This document shows positions 54,529 through 63,255 of a stretch of DNA of 64,000 nucleotides, one piece after another. The stretch is taken from assembly GCF_002086285.1 (NCBI RefSeq), contig NZ_MVHU01000001.1, positions 1 through 64,000 of the forward strand, read 5' to 3'. Source of the DNA: Mycolicibacter kumamotonensis (GTDB taxonomy: Bacteria; Actinomycetota; Actinomycetes; Mycobacteriales; Mycobacteriaceae). Position 1 is the stretch's first letter. The number at the start of each line of letters is the position of its first letter. Made by a program: the position numbers and the translations under genes. The notes beneath the pieces were generated by a model. The model did no database searches, was not told where the DNA came from, and saw only the letters and a list, made by a program, of their open reading frames with translations.

Positions 54529-55230
54529 TCACGCCGGGCTGCCGGCTCCGGCGAGCACCCGCGGGAACAGCACGTTGTTCTCCTTGTGCACGTGCAGATG
54601 AATGTCGCTTTCCAGGTCCGCCAGGCCGGCCAGCATCGCGGTGTAGCTGGCGCAGGCGTCCGCCGGGATGGTGTAGCCGTCGGTGAGCTCCCGAAGTTGG
54701 GCGAGCAGGTGGCCGGCGTTGTCGTGCTCCTGCTGGTTTTCGGCCAGCTCGTTGCGCACCTCCTCGGACAGCGGCCGATCCGGGCGCCCTGCATGCAGGC
54801 TGATCTCGGGGAACAGCATGGTCTCCTCGGTGCGCAGGTGCGGCTCCATGCCGGCGCGCAGCTGGTGGAAGATCTCCCGGACGCGTGCCAGCTCGCCGTG
54901 GTTGGGGCCGTGTACCCGGGCGACCTTGTCGACGAGCTCCGCCAGCCGCGGGAACTCGTCCCACAGGAACCTGTGGTGGGTGCTGACGATGTGAGCGATC
55001 AGCGAGGCGTCGTCGAAGTCGGCCCAGTCGGCGCGCTGAGCGGGCTCACCGGCGCTGTTGAGCGCCGCGAGCAGCTCGTCGGCGTCGACGCCGTCGGCGG
55101 CGCAGGCATCCTGGAGCGTCCGTTGACCGTGGCAGCAGAAGTCGATCCCGAACTTGCTCAGGATGCGTGTGGTCGACGGGTCGGCGGTGACGATGTCGCC
55201 GAGGATCTGGTCTGAGGTGAAGGCGGCCAC
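54529..55230 (-). CDS. RIC family iron-sulfur cluster repair di-iron protein (YtfE/ScdA)
   Basis: It restores iron-sulfur clusters damaged by nitric oxide or oxidants. The 233-aa product has the ScdA N-terminal domain (VTADPSTTRILSKFGIDFCC with Cys-Cys-His-Gly). A hemerythrin-like four-helix bundle follows, with di-iron ligands in IVSTHHRFLWDEFPRLAEL, MEPHLRTEETMLFPEISLH, QQEHDNAGHLLAQL and IHLHVHKENNVLFPRVL. An AT-rich dyad lies upstream (separate entry), fitting stress-controlled expression. At this position M. tuberculosis has accessory ribosomal-protein genes instead, as I recall. Confidence 0.92.
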   Translation of the reverse strand: MAAFTSDQILGDIVTADPSTTRILSKFGIDFCCHGQRTLQDACAADGVDADELLAALNSAGEPAQRADWADFDDASLIAHIVSTHHRFLWDEFPRLAELVDKVARVHGPNHGELARVREIFHQLRAGMEPHLRTEETMLFPEISLHAGRPDRPLSEEVRNELAENQQEHDNAGHLLAQLRELTDGYTIPADACASYTAMLAGLADLESDIHLHVHKENNVLFPRVLAGAGSPA

Positions 55231-55274
55231 GAGAGCTCCTAGGTTGTCGGTGGGTCCAACCCAACAATGCCGAT

Positions 55275-55297
55275 TTTAATGATCAAAGTACATTATA
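55275..55297. promoter_or_regulatory. AT-rich imperfect dyad upstream of the RIC gene
   Basis: TAATG (55277-55281) and CATTA (55291-55295) with a 9-nt centre lie within a stretch that is strikingly AT-rich for this genome, 45 bp upstream of the RIC start. Known RIC genes are controlled by NO-sensing NsrR-type repressors whose sites are AT-rich dyads; the link here is inference. Confidence 0.4.
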
Positions 55298-55315
55298 TGT
55301 GACCGAGTCGTGGCC

Positions 55316-55699
55316 TCACTCGGCGGCGGTCAGCTCCAGACCGACGTTGTTGCGCATGCCGCCCCGCAGCTTGCTGAACACGTTGAACACCCGGCCGATG
55401 ATCCCGTACCGCTTGCCGATCGCGGCGTAGACCGCACCGTTGTGCGCCTTGTCCAATACGGTGGCCACCGCCTCGATCGCCTCACCTTTGGGCCGCCCCC
55501 GCATGTCACAGACCGCGAGGGTGACCCGCGGGGTGTTACGGATGCGCTTGACCTTCCAGGACGACTCCTGGGTGATCACCAGCAGTCGGTCCCCGTCGGC
55601 GGCCGCCCACACCGGCGTGGGTTTGGGTCGGCCGTCCTTGGTGAACGTGGTCAGCAGCAGGTAGTCGGACTTGGCGATCTCAGCAAACGTCGGGGCCAC
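55316..55699 (-). CDS. PPOX-class F420-dependent oxidoreductase, Rv2061c-like
   Basis: A 127-aa split-barrel flavin/F420 protein. TFAEIAKSDYLLLTTFTKDG opens the barrel, RPKPTPVWAAADGDRLLVIT follows, and SSWKVKRIRNTPRVTLAVCD is the phosphate-binding Lys-Arg helix of the F420-binding group. It probably reduces an unsaturated substrate with F420H2. The start is GTG. Unlike in M. tuberculosis, no cobalamin genes follow; the next gene is a small regulator-like gene. Confidence 0.88.
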   Translation of the reverse strand: MAPTFAEIAKSDYLLLTTFTKDGRPKPTPVWAAADGDRLLVITQESSWKVKRIRNTPRVTLAVCDMRGRPKGEAIEAVATVLDKAHNGAVYAAIGKRYGIIGRVFNVFSKLRGGMRNNVGLELTAAE

Positions 55700-55770
55700 G
55701 GACCTGAATCTACCCGCCCGGGGCGGCGGCGCCGGGAGACCTGATGAAGGGGTGGACTGGACTGCTCGGG

Positions 55771-56088
55771 CTACAGCGGCGGCCGGCCCGCGACCGGGTG
55801 CAATTCGGCGATCTTGGGCAGCGCGACCTTCGGCTGCGCGGAATCCATGTAGGCGGCCACCGCGTCGGCCGAGATCAGCCCGTAGCGGACCAGCAGGTCG
55901 ACGGCGTTCAAGCCGAAGTGCTGAGCAACCCGGAGCAGGTTGTCGGCGGTGATGAGCCGACCTTCGTGCGCCGCCTTGTAGTAGGCGGACTTGCGGTAGC
56001 CGAAGGCTTCATAGACTTCGGTCGCTGCCAGCGGCCGACCGATCAGATAGGGCAACACCACCGACGGGTCTTTATCACGATCGTCCAT
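55771..56088 (-). CDS. Small phage-repressor-like DNA-binding protein
   Basis: A 105-aa protein with a helix-turn-helix-like region PLAATEVYEAFGYRKSAYYK followed by AAHEGRLITADNLLRVAQHF and LNAVDLLVRYGLISADAVAA. This layout resembles mycobacteriophage immunity repressors and related chromosomal proteins. No signal or membrane segment is present. A dyad overlaps its start codon, compatible with autoregulation. The stop lies 71 nt from the PPOX start, so it could form an operon with that gene. Confidence 0.65.
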   Translation of the reverse strand: MDDRDKDPSVVLPYLIGRPLAATEVYEAFGYRKSAYYKAAHEGRLITADNLLRVAQHFGLNAVDLLVRYGLISADAVAAYMDSAQPKVALPKIAELHPVAGRPPL

Positions 56089-56101
56089 GGTTTTAGACCA
56101 T
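56087..56101. promoter_or_regulatory. Dyad over the repressor-like gene start
   Basis: ATGGT-TTTAG-ACCAT covers the start codon. On the minus strand it also contains TATGGT, a possible -10, 8 nt before the ATG. A repressor bound here would block its own leaderless transcript. The arms are only 5 bp, so this is tentative. Confidence 0.35.
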
Positions 56102-56215
56102 AGTCCTGTTATCAGGGCCTAGGCCAGACCGCAGGACCAAATTTCTCGGCTTTTCTTATATGAGTGCCAGTTTCCGACAACGCTACGACTATCGGATTAC
56201 GATCGTTTTCCCCGG

Positions 56216-56965
56216 TCAGCGCGGCATCCGGCGCCAGATGAACTGGGGCACCAGTCGCATCGCGACGAACATCGGCCGCAGCATCCAGGGCACCGCGATC
56301 ATGCGCCGGCCACGCTCAAGTGCGCGAGCGGTCGCCGCCGCTACTTGGGCCGGCGTGCTGGCAGGCGGAGCCGGCTTCATCCCCGCGGTCATCCGCCCGA
56401 TGACGAAACCGGGACGAACGATCAGCAGTCTTACACCGGTTCCGTGCAAGGCGTCAGCCAGTCCGTGGGCGAACCCGTCCAGGCCGGCCTTGGCCGAGCC
56501 GTAGACGTAGTTGGCACGGCGTACCCGCACCCCCGCGATCGACGAGAACACCACGATGCGGCCCCGGCCCACGATGCGCATCGCCGTGGCCAGGTGGGTG
56601 AGCAAACTTACCTGTGCGACGTAATCGGTGTGGACCACGGCCACCGCGTGCCCGGCATCGGATTCCGCGCGGGCCTGATCGCCCAGGATCCCGAAGGCCA
56701 GCACGGCGGTGCCGATCGGGCCGTGCTCGGCGATCAGGGCCGCCACCAGGGGGCCGTGGCCGGCGAGATCGTCGGCGTCGAACTCTTTCGTGTGCACCGC
56801 CGCGGCGCCCGCGTCGCGCACCGCGGCGACCTGGGCGGTGAGCCGGTCGGCAGCGCGGGCGGCCAGCACGACCGTGGCACCGGGCGCCAGCCGGCACGCC
56901 AGTTCCACGCCGATCTCGCTGCGCCCGCCGAAAATCACCACCGGTCCGTCCACCGTGTCGTTCAC
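56216..56965 (-). CDS. Short-chain dehydrogenase, DprE2-like (Rv2073c counterpart)
   Basis: A 249-aa [23 protein letters not shown] replaces the usual TGxxxGIG with the GGRSEIG variant seen in DprE2-type enzymes. [20 protein letters not shown] and [17 protein letters not shown] hold the Ser and Tyr-x3-Lys. The C-terminal [25 protein letters not shown] tail is basic and may associate with membrane. DprE2 makes arabinose donors for the wall, but this paralogue has no assigned substrate. The start is GTG with GATAAT 7 nt before it. Confidence 0.87.
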   Translation of the reverse strand: MNDTVDGPVVIFGGRSEIGVELACRLAPGATVVLAARAADRLTAQVAAVRDAGAAAVHTKEFDADDLAGHGPLVAALIAEHGPIGTAVLAFGILGDQARAESDAGHAVAVVHTDYVAQVSLLTHLATAMRIVGRGRIVVFSSIAGVRVRRANYVYGSAKAGLDGFAHGLADALHGTGVRLLIVRPGFVIGRMTAGMKPAPPASTPAQVAAATARALERGRRMIAVPWMLRPMFVAMRLVPQFIWRRMPR

Positions 56966-56986
56966 GGCTGCGATTATCGCCTGCGC

Positions 56987-56992
56987 TAGCGT
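56987..56992 (+). promoter_or_regulatory. -10 box TAGCGT before the Rv2074-like gene
   Basis: TAGCGT and 8 nt precede the ATG at 57001, compatible with a leaderless transcript. The divergent SDR gene starts only 36 bp away, so the promoters overlap back to back. Confidence 0.5.
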
Positions 56993-57000
56993 GGGCGGTG

Positions 57001-57414
57001 ATGGCGAACGCGACGACCCGGCTCACCAGTGACGCACTGGCTTTTCTCACCGAACGTCACCTGGCGATGCTGACCACCCTGCGCGCCGACAACTCTCCGC
57101 ACGTCGTGGCCGTCGGCTTCACCTTCGACCCGAAGACCCACGTCGCCCGGGTGATCACCACCGGCGGTTCGCAGAAGGCGGTCAACGCCGAGCGGGCCGG
57201 GGTCGCCGTATTGAGTCAAGTCGACGGGGCACGCTGGCTCTCGCTGGAAGGCAGCGCCACCGTCAACAACGCCCCCGCCGCGGTTCGCGATGCTGAACTG
57301 CGTTACGCCCAGCGCTACCGGACGCCGCGGGTGAATCCGCAGCGCGTGGTGATCGAAGTACAGGTGGAGCGGGTGCTCGGTTCGGCCGATCTGCTCGACC
57401 GTGGTAACCGTTAG
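57001..57414 (+). CDS. F420-dependent biliverdin reductase-like PPOX protein (Rv2074 counterpart)
   Basis: A 137-aa split-barrel protein: [60 protein letters not shown] (the cofactor phosphate helix) and ALQ-less end [13 protein letters not shown]. Rv2074 of M. tuberculosis is described as an F420H2-dependent biliverdin-IX-alpha reductase; equivalent activity is inferred. The ATG is used rather than the GTG just before it. Its end overlaps the pepE stop by 4 bp, so the two genes converge. Confidence 0.88.
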   Translation: MANATTRLTSDALAFLTERHLAMLTTLRADNSPHVVAVGFTFDPKTHVARVITTGGSQKAVNAERAGVAVLSQVDGARWLSLEGSATVNNAPAAVRDAELRYAQRYRTPRVNPQRVVIEVQVERVLGSADLLDRGNR

Positions 57415-58532
57415 ACGGCCACCACGACCAACTCGTGCGGCCGATTATTCAGTGATTCGGCGCCGTCCTCGGTGACGATCACAATGTCTTCGATCCGAGC
57501 GCCCCACTCACCGGGAAAGTAGATGCCCGGCTCCACCGAGAACGCCATCCCGGCGGCCAGGGCGATGTCGTTGCCCGCGACGATGTAAGGCTCCTCATGC
57601 ACCGACAAGCCGATGCCGTGCCCGGTGCGGTGAACGAAGTACTCAGCCAGTCCCGCCTCGGCCAGCACGTCGCGCGCCGCTGCGTCGATCTGCTGTGCCG
57701 TCACCCCGGGGCGAACACTGTCGACCGCCGCGCGCTGCGCTCGTTGCAGTACCGAATACCGCTGCGCCACTTGCGCATCGGGCTCTCCCAGGCTGTAGGT
57801 TCGGGTCGAGTCGGAATGGTATCCGGGCTCGACCGGGCCGCCGATGTCCACGACGACGATGTCACCGGCCCGCAGCTTGCGGTCTGAGCACTCGTGGTGC
57901 GGGTCGGCCCCGTGTGGCCCGGAACCCACGATGACGAAGGACACCTCCGAATGGCCCTCGGCGACAATCGCCTCGGCGATGTCTGCGGCCACGTCGGCTT
58001 CGGTGCGGCCGGGCACCAGAAACTCCGGCACCCGAGCGTGCACCCGGTCGATCGCCGCACCGGCCGTACGCAGTGCGTCGATCTCGCTGGGGTCCTTGAT
58101 CATTCGAAGCTCGCGCAGCACCTCGGTGGCCAACACCGGGGTGTTCCCGAGCACGTCGATCAACGGCAGCAGATGCAGGGCCGGCATGGAATCGGTGACC
58201 GCGGCGGCCACCGGCGAGGCCCCCAGCGCCTCGCCCACCAGGCGGTAGGGGTCCTGCCCGTCGACCCAGGCCTGCACCGCAATACCCAGGTCGGCTACGG
58301 CGGATTCGCGTAGCGCCGCCAACTCCAGCCGCGGCACGACCATGGTGGGCGGCCCGGACACGGGCAGCACCAGCGCGGTGAGCCGTTCGAAGGTCTGGGC
58401 GCGTGACCCGGTCAGATAACGCAGGTCGTAACCCGGGGTGATCACCATGCCGGCCAGGCCCGCGTCGGCGGTGGCGGCGGCCGCGACGGTCAGGCGATGG
58501 GCATAGACGCTGCTGTCGAACCGGGAAGTCAC
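57411..58532 (-). CDS. pepE: Xaa-Pro dipeptidase/aminopeptidase PepE
   Basis: An M24 metallopeptidase of 373 aa cleaving dipeptides with C-terminal or penultimate proline. A creatinase-like N-terminal domain ([20 protein letters not shown]) precedes the pita-bread fold. Metal ligands are Asp in [10 protein letters not shown], Asp in [10 protein letters not shown], His in [15 protein letters not shown], Glu in [12 protein letters not shown] and Glu in [11 protein letters not shown]. The GTG start is chosen because it lies exactly 7 nt after a TAGCCT box and matches the N-terminus of the M. tuberculosis protein as I remember it. Confidence 0.93.
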   Translation of the reverse strand: MTSRFDSSVYAHRLTVAAAATADAGLAGMVITPGYDLRYLTGSRAQTFERLTALVLPVSGPPTMVVPRLELAALRESAVADLGIAVQAWVDGQDPYRLVGEALGASPVAAAVTDSMPALHLLPLIDVLGNTPVLATEVLRELRMIKDPSEIDALRTAGAAIDRVHARVPEFLVPGRTEADVAADIAEAIVAEGHSEVSFVIVGSGPHGADPHHECSDRKLRAGDIVVVDIGGPVEPGYHSDSTRTYSLGEPDAQVAQRYSVLQRAQRAAVDSVRPGVTAQQIDAAARDVLAEAGLAEYFVHRTGHGIGLSVHEEPYIVAGNDIALAAGMAFSVEPGIYFPGEWGARIEDIVIVTEDGAESLNNRPHELVVVAV

Positions 58533-58539
58533 GTCTGTC

Positions 58540-58545
58540 AGGCTA
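58540..58545 (-). promoter_or_regulatory. -10 box TAGCCT, leaderless promoter of pepE
   Basis: On the minus strand TAGCCT, 7 nt, then the GTG at 58532. It is identical in box and spacing to the lppI promoter. Confidence 0.6.
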
Positions 58546-58557
58546 ACCGGCGGCAAA

Positions 58558-58563
58558 TAGGGT
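58558..58563 (+). promoter_or_regulatory. -10 box TAGGGT, leaderless promoter of the Rv2090-like gene
   Basis: TAGGGT, 7 nt, then the ATG at 58571. It lies only 12 bp from the divergent pepE box, so RNA polymerase cannot easily occupy both. Confidence 0.6.
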
Positions 58564-58570
58564 GAGACCC

Positions 58571-59524
58571 ATGACTGCTCCGGTGCTGCTGCTCGACGGT
58601 GCCAGTATGTGGTTCCGGTCCTACTTCGGGGTGCCGTCCTCGATCACCGCTCCCGACGGCCGGCCGGTGAACGCGGTGCGCGGCTTCTTCGACTCGGTGG
58701 CCACCCTGATCACCCGGCAGCGGCCCGACCGCCTGGTGGTCTGCCTGGATCTGGACTGGCGGCCCCAGTGGCGGGTCGACCTCATCCCGTCCTACAAGGC
58801 TCACCGGGTGGCCGAGGAGGTGCCCGACGATTCCGATGTCGAAGAGGTGCCCGACGAGCTGAGCCCGCAGGTGGAGATGATCGCCGAGCTGCTCGACGCG
58901 TTCGGCATCACCACCGCCGGCGCGCCCGACTTCGAGGCCGATGACGTGCTGGGCACCTTGGCGGCCGCCGAACGCCGCGACCCGGTGATCGTCGTCAGCG
59001 GCGACCGCGACCTACTGCAGGTAGTCGCCGATCAGCCCGTCGCGGTGTCGGTGCTCTATCTGGGGCAGGGTCTGGCAAAAGCGACGCTGTTCGGCCCGGG
59101 CGAGGTGGCCGAGCGCTACCGCCTGCCGGTCGAGCGGGCCGGCGCCGCCTACGCCGAAATGGCGCTGCTGCGCGGTGACCCCTCCGACGGGTTGCCGGGA
59201 GTGGCCGGGATCGGGGAAAAGACGGCGGCCGGTCTGCTGACCCAGTACGGCTCACTGGTGGCGGTGCTGGCCGCCGCCGCCGACCCGAAATCGCCGATGG
59301 CCAAAGGGGTTCGGGCCAAACTGCGGGCCGGGCAGGACTACATCGAGGCTGCCGGCCCGGTGGTGCGGGTGGCCACCGACGCCCCGGTCACGTTGTCGAC
59401 GCCGACCGACACCCTGCCGCGGGTTGCCGCCGACCCGGAACGGGTCGCCGAACTGGCCGAGCGCCTCGGCGTCGGATCCTCGATCGCCCGGCTGCAGCGA
59501 GCCCTCGACACGCTGCCGGACTGA
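58571..59524 (+). CDS. 5'-3' exonuclease (PolA-type 5' nuclease domain), Rv2090-like
   Basis: A stand-alone 5' flap/exonuclease of 317 aa. Metal-binding motifs are [37 protein letters not shown] (Arg/Tyr/Lys arch), [29 protein letters not shown] and the helix-3-turn [15 protein letters not shown]. It should process RNA primers or flaps during replication and repair, alongside PolA. Lengths quoted for Rv2090 are somewhat longer. The ATG fits the 7-nt leaderless spacing; a GTG three codons earlier overlaps the -10 box and is rejected. Confidence 0.92.
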   Translation: MTAPVLLLDGASMWFRSYFGVPSSITAPDGRPVNAVRGFFDSVATLITRQRPDRLVVCLDLDWRPQWRVDLIPSYKAHRVAEEVPDDSDVEEVPDELSPQVEMIAELLDAFGITTAGAPDFEADDVLGTLAAAERRDPVIVVSGDRDLLQVVADQPVAVSVLYLGQGLAKATLFGPGEVAERYRLPVERAGAAYAEMALLRGDPSDGLPGVAGIGEKTAAGLLTQYGSLVAVLAAAADPKSPMAKGVRAKLRAGQDYIEAAGPVVRVATDAPVTLSTPTDTLPRVAADPERVAELAERLGVGSSIARLQRALDTLPD

Positions 59525-59558
59525 GCGGGCTAACGCGGCGGTCCCAGCTTCGCCCGGA

Positions 59559-60302
59559 CTACTTGGGCCGACCGACCTCGTAGGTGCCCGAGTTGTCCTG
59601 GAAGGTGACGGTCACCTGACGCTTGGTTCCGTCGATGCTGACCTCGCAGTTGAACGTGTCGCCCTGCTTGACGACCGGACTCTCACCGTTGTTGCACCGG
59701 ACGTCCTTGACGTTCTTGGCGCCGTAGCCGTTGGTCTGATCGGCCAGGATCTGCTGCACACCTTGCTGCGCCTTTTCGACGTCGAGCTTGGTCGTCACGA
59801 AGAACCCGGGCTTCCAGAACCCGAGTACCAGCACCACCAGGGCGGCGATCCCCAAGCAGGCGGCGAGCACGGTGCCGACCAGTGCGGTCGGGCGCTTGCT
59901 CCCGGCCCCGGGCTGGCCGTACTGGCCCGGCTGCTGCGGGTACTGACCGTACTGGCCGGGTTGGCCGTACTGGCCCGGCTGCCCGTACTGACCGGGTTGG
60001 CCGTACTGGGCGGGTTGGCCGTATTGGCCCGGCTGCCCGTATTGGGCGGGTTGGCCGTACTGGGCGGGTTGGCCGTATTGGCCCGGCTGGCCGTACTGCT
60101 CGGGCTGCGGATAGCCGGGATACTGCGGCGTCGACGGGTATGACGTCTGCTGCGGGTACTGCGACGGCGTGTAGGCCGGCGGCTGCCACTGTTGCTCGGC
60201 GCCGGCTGCCGGACTCGCCCCGGTGCCCGGCTGCTCTTCGGGCTGTCCAGGCTGCTGAGGCTGCCACGGCTGCGTCGGGTCGTATCCCTGCGGTCCGCTC
60301 AT
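59559..60302 (-). CDS. Pro/Gln/Tyr-rich membrane protein with DUF4333 domain (Rv2091c-like)
   Basis: A 247-aa protein. The cytoplasmic N-terminal 135 residues are low-complexity, with repeats of the hexapeptide QYGQP[G/A]. One membrane helix follows ([20 protein letters not shown]). An extracytoplasmic DUF4333 domain comes next ([20 protein letters not shown], with Cys in VRCNNGES and TFNCEVS, likely a disulfide). The function is unknown. Proline/glutamine-rich tails of this type are common in mycobacterial membrane proteins and may bind partners or be phosphorylated. It converges on the nuclease gene. Confidence 0.87.
   Translation of the reverse strand: MSGPQGYDPTQPWQPQQPGQPEEQPGTGASPAAGAEQQWQPPAYTPSQYPQQTSYPSTPQYPGYPQPEQYGQPGQYGQPAQYGQPAQYGQPGQYGQPAQYGQPGQYGQPGQYGQPGQYGQYPQQPGQYGQPGAGSKRPTALVGTVLAACLGIAALVVLVLGFWKPGFFVTTKLDVEKAQQGVQQILADQTNGYGAKNVKDVRCNNGESPVVKQGDTFNCEVSIDGTKRQVTVTFQDNSGTYEVGRPK
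59907..60098 (-). repeat. 18-bp coding repeats (QYGQPG/A hexapeptides)
   Basis: Eight consecutive hexapeptides QYGQPG or QYGQPA lie at residues 69-116 of the DUF4333 protein. After a decapeptide variant comes one more. At DNA level these are imperfect 18-bp units. Copy number could vary by slippage without breaking the frame. Confidence 0.85.
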
Positions 60303-60375
60303 CGTTGTTCCTCAAGTCCTCTCGCGTAGCGGGTGCTGATCACCGCCGGCTCTCCACCGTAGCGCCCGGACCAGC

Positions 60376-63129
60376 CTACCCGGCGTCAACGGCGACGACT
60401 CCCCGCAAAACCGTGTCGATGGCCTGTTTCGCGGTCGACCGCAATTCGGCGCCGGGCGCCGCGTTGCGCAGTTGATCCAGCAGGTCGAGGACCTGACGGC
60501 ACCAGCGCACGAAGTCCCCGGCCGACAGCGGCGAGCCGGCGCCGGCGGCGTCCGAGGCGTCCAATGCCGACGCCAGGTCACCGGTGCGCGCCCAGCGATA
60601 CACCGCGGCGACGAAGCCGTCGTCGGGTTCACGGCTCGGGGTGATGCCGTGGCGGCGCTCGTCGGCCCGCAGCACCGCCGAGAGCTTGCGGGTCTGATGC
60701 AGGGCGCGGCGCACCGGCTCGGTCGGCGGCTGCAGGGTGGGCGGTCCGCCGGGGCCGTCCGCACCGCGTGACTCGTAGAGCACCGCGGAGACCACCGCGG
60801 CCAGTTCGGCAGGCCCGAGACCGTCCCACGCCCCGGTCCTCAGACACTCGGCCACCAGCAGGTCACTCTCGCTGTAGATCCGGGCCAGCATCCGGCCGTC
60901 GGCGGTCACCTTCGGATCGCCGTCGCCAGAGCGAATGAAGCCGCGCTCGGTGAGCAGCCCGACGATCCGGTCGAAGGTGCGGGCCAGTGAGTTGGTCGCC
61001 GCTTCGACCTTCCGGCGCAGTTGCGCGTTGTCGGCCTCCACCCGCAGGTAGCGCTCGGCGGCGCGCACCTTGACCTCGCGATCCGGCTCCGCATGGGTGG
61101 GATGGTCACGCATCCGTTGCCGCAGCGCGGCCAGTTCGGGGTCCACCGGGTCGTCCTGGGACCCGCTGCCGCGTCGCCCGCGCGGGCCCGGTGCCACCAG
61201 CCCGGCTGCGGCGGACCGCAACGCCGAGGCCAGATCGCGGCGGACCCGGGGCTGACGGTGCTCCACCCGCTTGGGCAGGTTCATGGTGCCGATCGGCGGC
61301 ACGGCACCGGAGTAGTCCGCCGAGGAGATCCGGCCCGCCCAGCGGTGTTCGGTGAGCACCAGCGGCCGCGGTTCGTCCGAATCGCGGTCGGCTTGCAGCA
61401 CCACCGCCAGGCCACCGCGGCGGCCGTGGGTGAGGGTGATGATGTCGCCCTTCCGCAGCGCCGCCAGGGCGTCGCTGGCGGCGCGACGGCGCTGTAACCG
61501 CGAGGCTCGGGCCTGGGCGCGTTCACGTTCGGAGATCTGCGCCCGCAGCCGGGCGTAGTCCAGTACCGCCGAATCACGGCCGCCGAGCTCCGCGGCGATC
61601 TCGTCGAGGGTCCGTTCGCCGCGTTCGGCGCCGCGCACCAGGCCGACGACCGATCGGTCGGCCTGATACTGGGCGAACGACTGCTCCAACAACCGATGGG
61701 CCTGCTCGGGGCCCATCTGTTGGGCCAGGTTGATCGTCATGTTGTAGGACGGCGCAAACGAGCTGCGCAACGGGAAGGTGCGGGTGGAGGCCAGCCCGGC
61801 CACCTGTTCGGGATCGGCGGTGCTCTCCCCCGGATGCCACAACACCACCGCATGGCCCTCGACGTCGATGCCGCGCCGGCCGGCCCGGCCGGTCAGCTGG
61901 GTGTACTCGCCCGGGGTCAGGGCGGCGTGCTGCTCGCCGTTGAACTTGACCAAGCGTTCGAGCACCACCGTGCGGGCGGGCATGTTGATGCCCAGCGCCA
62001 GGGTCTCGGTGGCGAACACGGCTTTGACCAGGCCGGCGGTGAACAGTTCCTCGACGGTGTGGCGGAACACCGGCAGCAACCCGGCGTGGTGGGCGGCCAG
62101 TCCGCGCAACAGCCCCTCCCGCCATTCGTAGTAATCCAGCACGGCCAGGTCGTCGTCGGCGAGGTCGCCGCAGCGGTGGTCGATCACTTCGGCGATGCGG
62201 GCCCGCTCCTCTTCGCTGGTCAACCGCAGCGGTGAGCGCAGGCACTGCTTGACCGCGGCATCGCAGCCGACCCGGGAGAACACGAAGGTGATCGCCGGCA
62301 GCAGGCCGGCCGATTCCAGGACGGCGATCACATCGGGGCGCATCGGGGGCCGGTAGCTCGGCCGCCCGGGGCCGCCCCGTCCCCCGTGGCGGCGCGGCGA
62401 CCAGTCGGTGAGCCGGTCGGCCTCCCGGCGATGGGCGATGTGGCGCAACAGTTGCGGATTGACACGGGGCCGGCCGGCGGCGCCCCGCCCGTCGGTGTCG
62501 GGCCGGGATTCGAACAGGTCGAACAGTCGCTTGCCGACCATCATGTGCTGCCACAGCGGCACCGGCCGGTGTTCGTCGACGACGACGGTGGTGTCCCCCC
62601 GGACGGTCTGGATCCAGCCGCCGAACTCTTCGGCGTTGCTGACCGTCGCCGACAGGCTGACCAGCCGCACCTCGTCGGCCAGGTGCAGGATGACCTCCTC
62701 CCAGACCGCGCCGCGCATCCGGTCGGCCAGGAAGTGCACCTCATCCATCACTACATGCGAAAGACCTTGCAGAGCAGGGGAATTCGCGTAGAGCATGTTG
62801 CGCAAGACCTCGGTGGTCATCACCACCACCGGCGCGTTGGCGTTGACCGACAGGTCACCGGTCAGCAGGCCCACCCGTTCTTTGCCGTAGCGAGCGACCA
62901 AGTCGGTGTGCTTCTGGTTGCTCAGCGCTTTGATCGGCGTGGTGTAGAAGCACTTTCCGCCTCCGGCCAGGGCCAGGTGCACCGCGAACTCCCCGACCAC
63001 GGTCTTACCGGCGCCGGTCGGGGCGCACACCAGCACGCCCCGACCCTCCTGCAGGGCCGCACAGGCCCTGCGCTGGAAGTCGTCCAGCCCGAACGGCAGT
63101 TGCTCGGTGAACAGGCTCAGCTCGGTCAT
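60376..63129 (-). CDS. helY: DEAD/DEAH helicase HelY (Ski2/Mtr4-like)
   Basis: A 917-aa RNA helicase of the Ski2 family. Motif I is CAPTGAGKTVVGEFAVHLAL, motif II HVVMDEVHFLADRMRG, motif III VSLSATVSNAEEFGGW, motif VI TQLTGRAGRRGIDVEG, and the C-terminal DSHCT domain runs from about residue 700 to the end. It probably feeds RNA to exonucleases or acts in ribosome biogenesis. The start MTELSLFTEQLPFGLDDFQR is chosen over an upstream in-frame start adding 29 Arg/Cys-rich residues. It lies downstream of tatC in the same direction, as in M. tuberculosis. Confidence 0.94.
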   Translation of the reverse strand: MTELSLFTEQLPFGLDDFQRRACAALQEGRGVLVCAPTGAGKTVVGEFAVHLALAGGGKCFYTTPIKALSNQKHTDLVARYGKERVGLLTGDLSVNANAPVVVMTTEVLRNMLYANSPALQGLSHVVMDEVHFLADRMRGAVWEEVILHLADEVRLVSLSATVSNAEEFGGWIQTVRGDTTVVVDEHRPVPLWQHMMVGKRLFDLFESRPDTDGRGAAGRPRVNPQLLRHIAHRREADRLTDWSPRRHGGRGGPGRPSYRPPMRPDVIAVLESAGLLPAITFVFSRVGCDAAVKQCLRSPLRLTSEEERARIAEVIDHRCGDLADDDLAVLDYYEWREGLLRGLAAHHAGLLPVFRHTVEELFTAGLVKAVFATETLALGINMPARTVVLERLVKFNGEQHAALTPGEYTQLTGRAGRRGIDVEGHAVVLWHPGESTADPEQVAGLASTRTFPLRSSFAPSYNMTINLAQQMGPEQAHRLLEQSFAQYQADRSVVGLVRGAERGERTLDEIAAELGGRDSAVLDYARLRAQISERERAQARASRLQRRRAASDALAALRKGDIITLTHGRRGGLAVVLQADRDSDEPRPLVLTEHRWAGRISSADYSGAVPPIGTMNLPKRVEHRQPRVRRDLASALRSAAAGLVAPGPRGRRGSGSQDDPVDPELAALRQRMRDHPTHAEPDREVKVRAAERYLRVEADNAQLRRKVEAATNSLARTFDRIVGLLTERGFIRSGDGDPKVTADGRMLARIYSESDLLVAECLRTGAWDGLGPAELAAVVSAVLYESRGADGPGGPPTLQPPTEPVRRALHQTRKLSAVLRADERRHGITPSREPDDGFVAAVYRWARTGDLASALDASDAAGAGSPLSAGDFVRWCRQVLDLLDQLRNAAPGAELRSTAKQAIDTVLRGVVAVDAG

Positions 63130-63255
63130 GCCGGCACGCCGTCGTGGTCGCTGTCGACCCGCGCGAGCGTGCACAGTTGCACAACAAAACCGGCGCGTTG
63201 CGGTGCAAACACGCACGCTCGCGGGGTTGGGGCTCGCCCCGGGTGCGGCGTGGGG

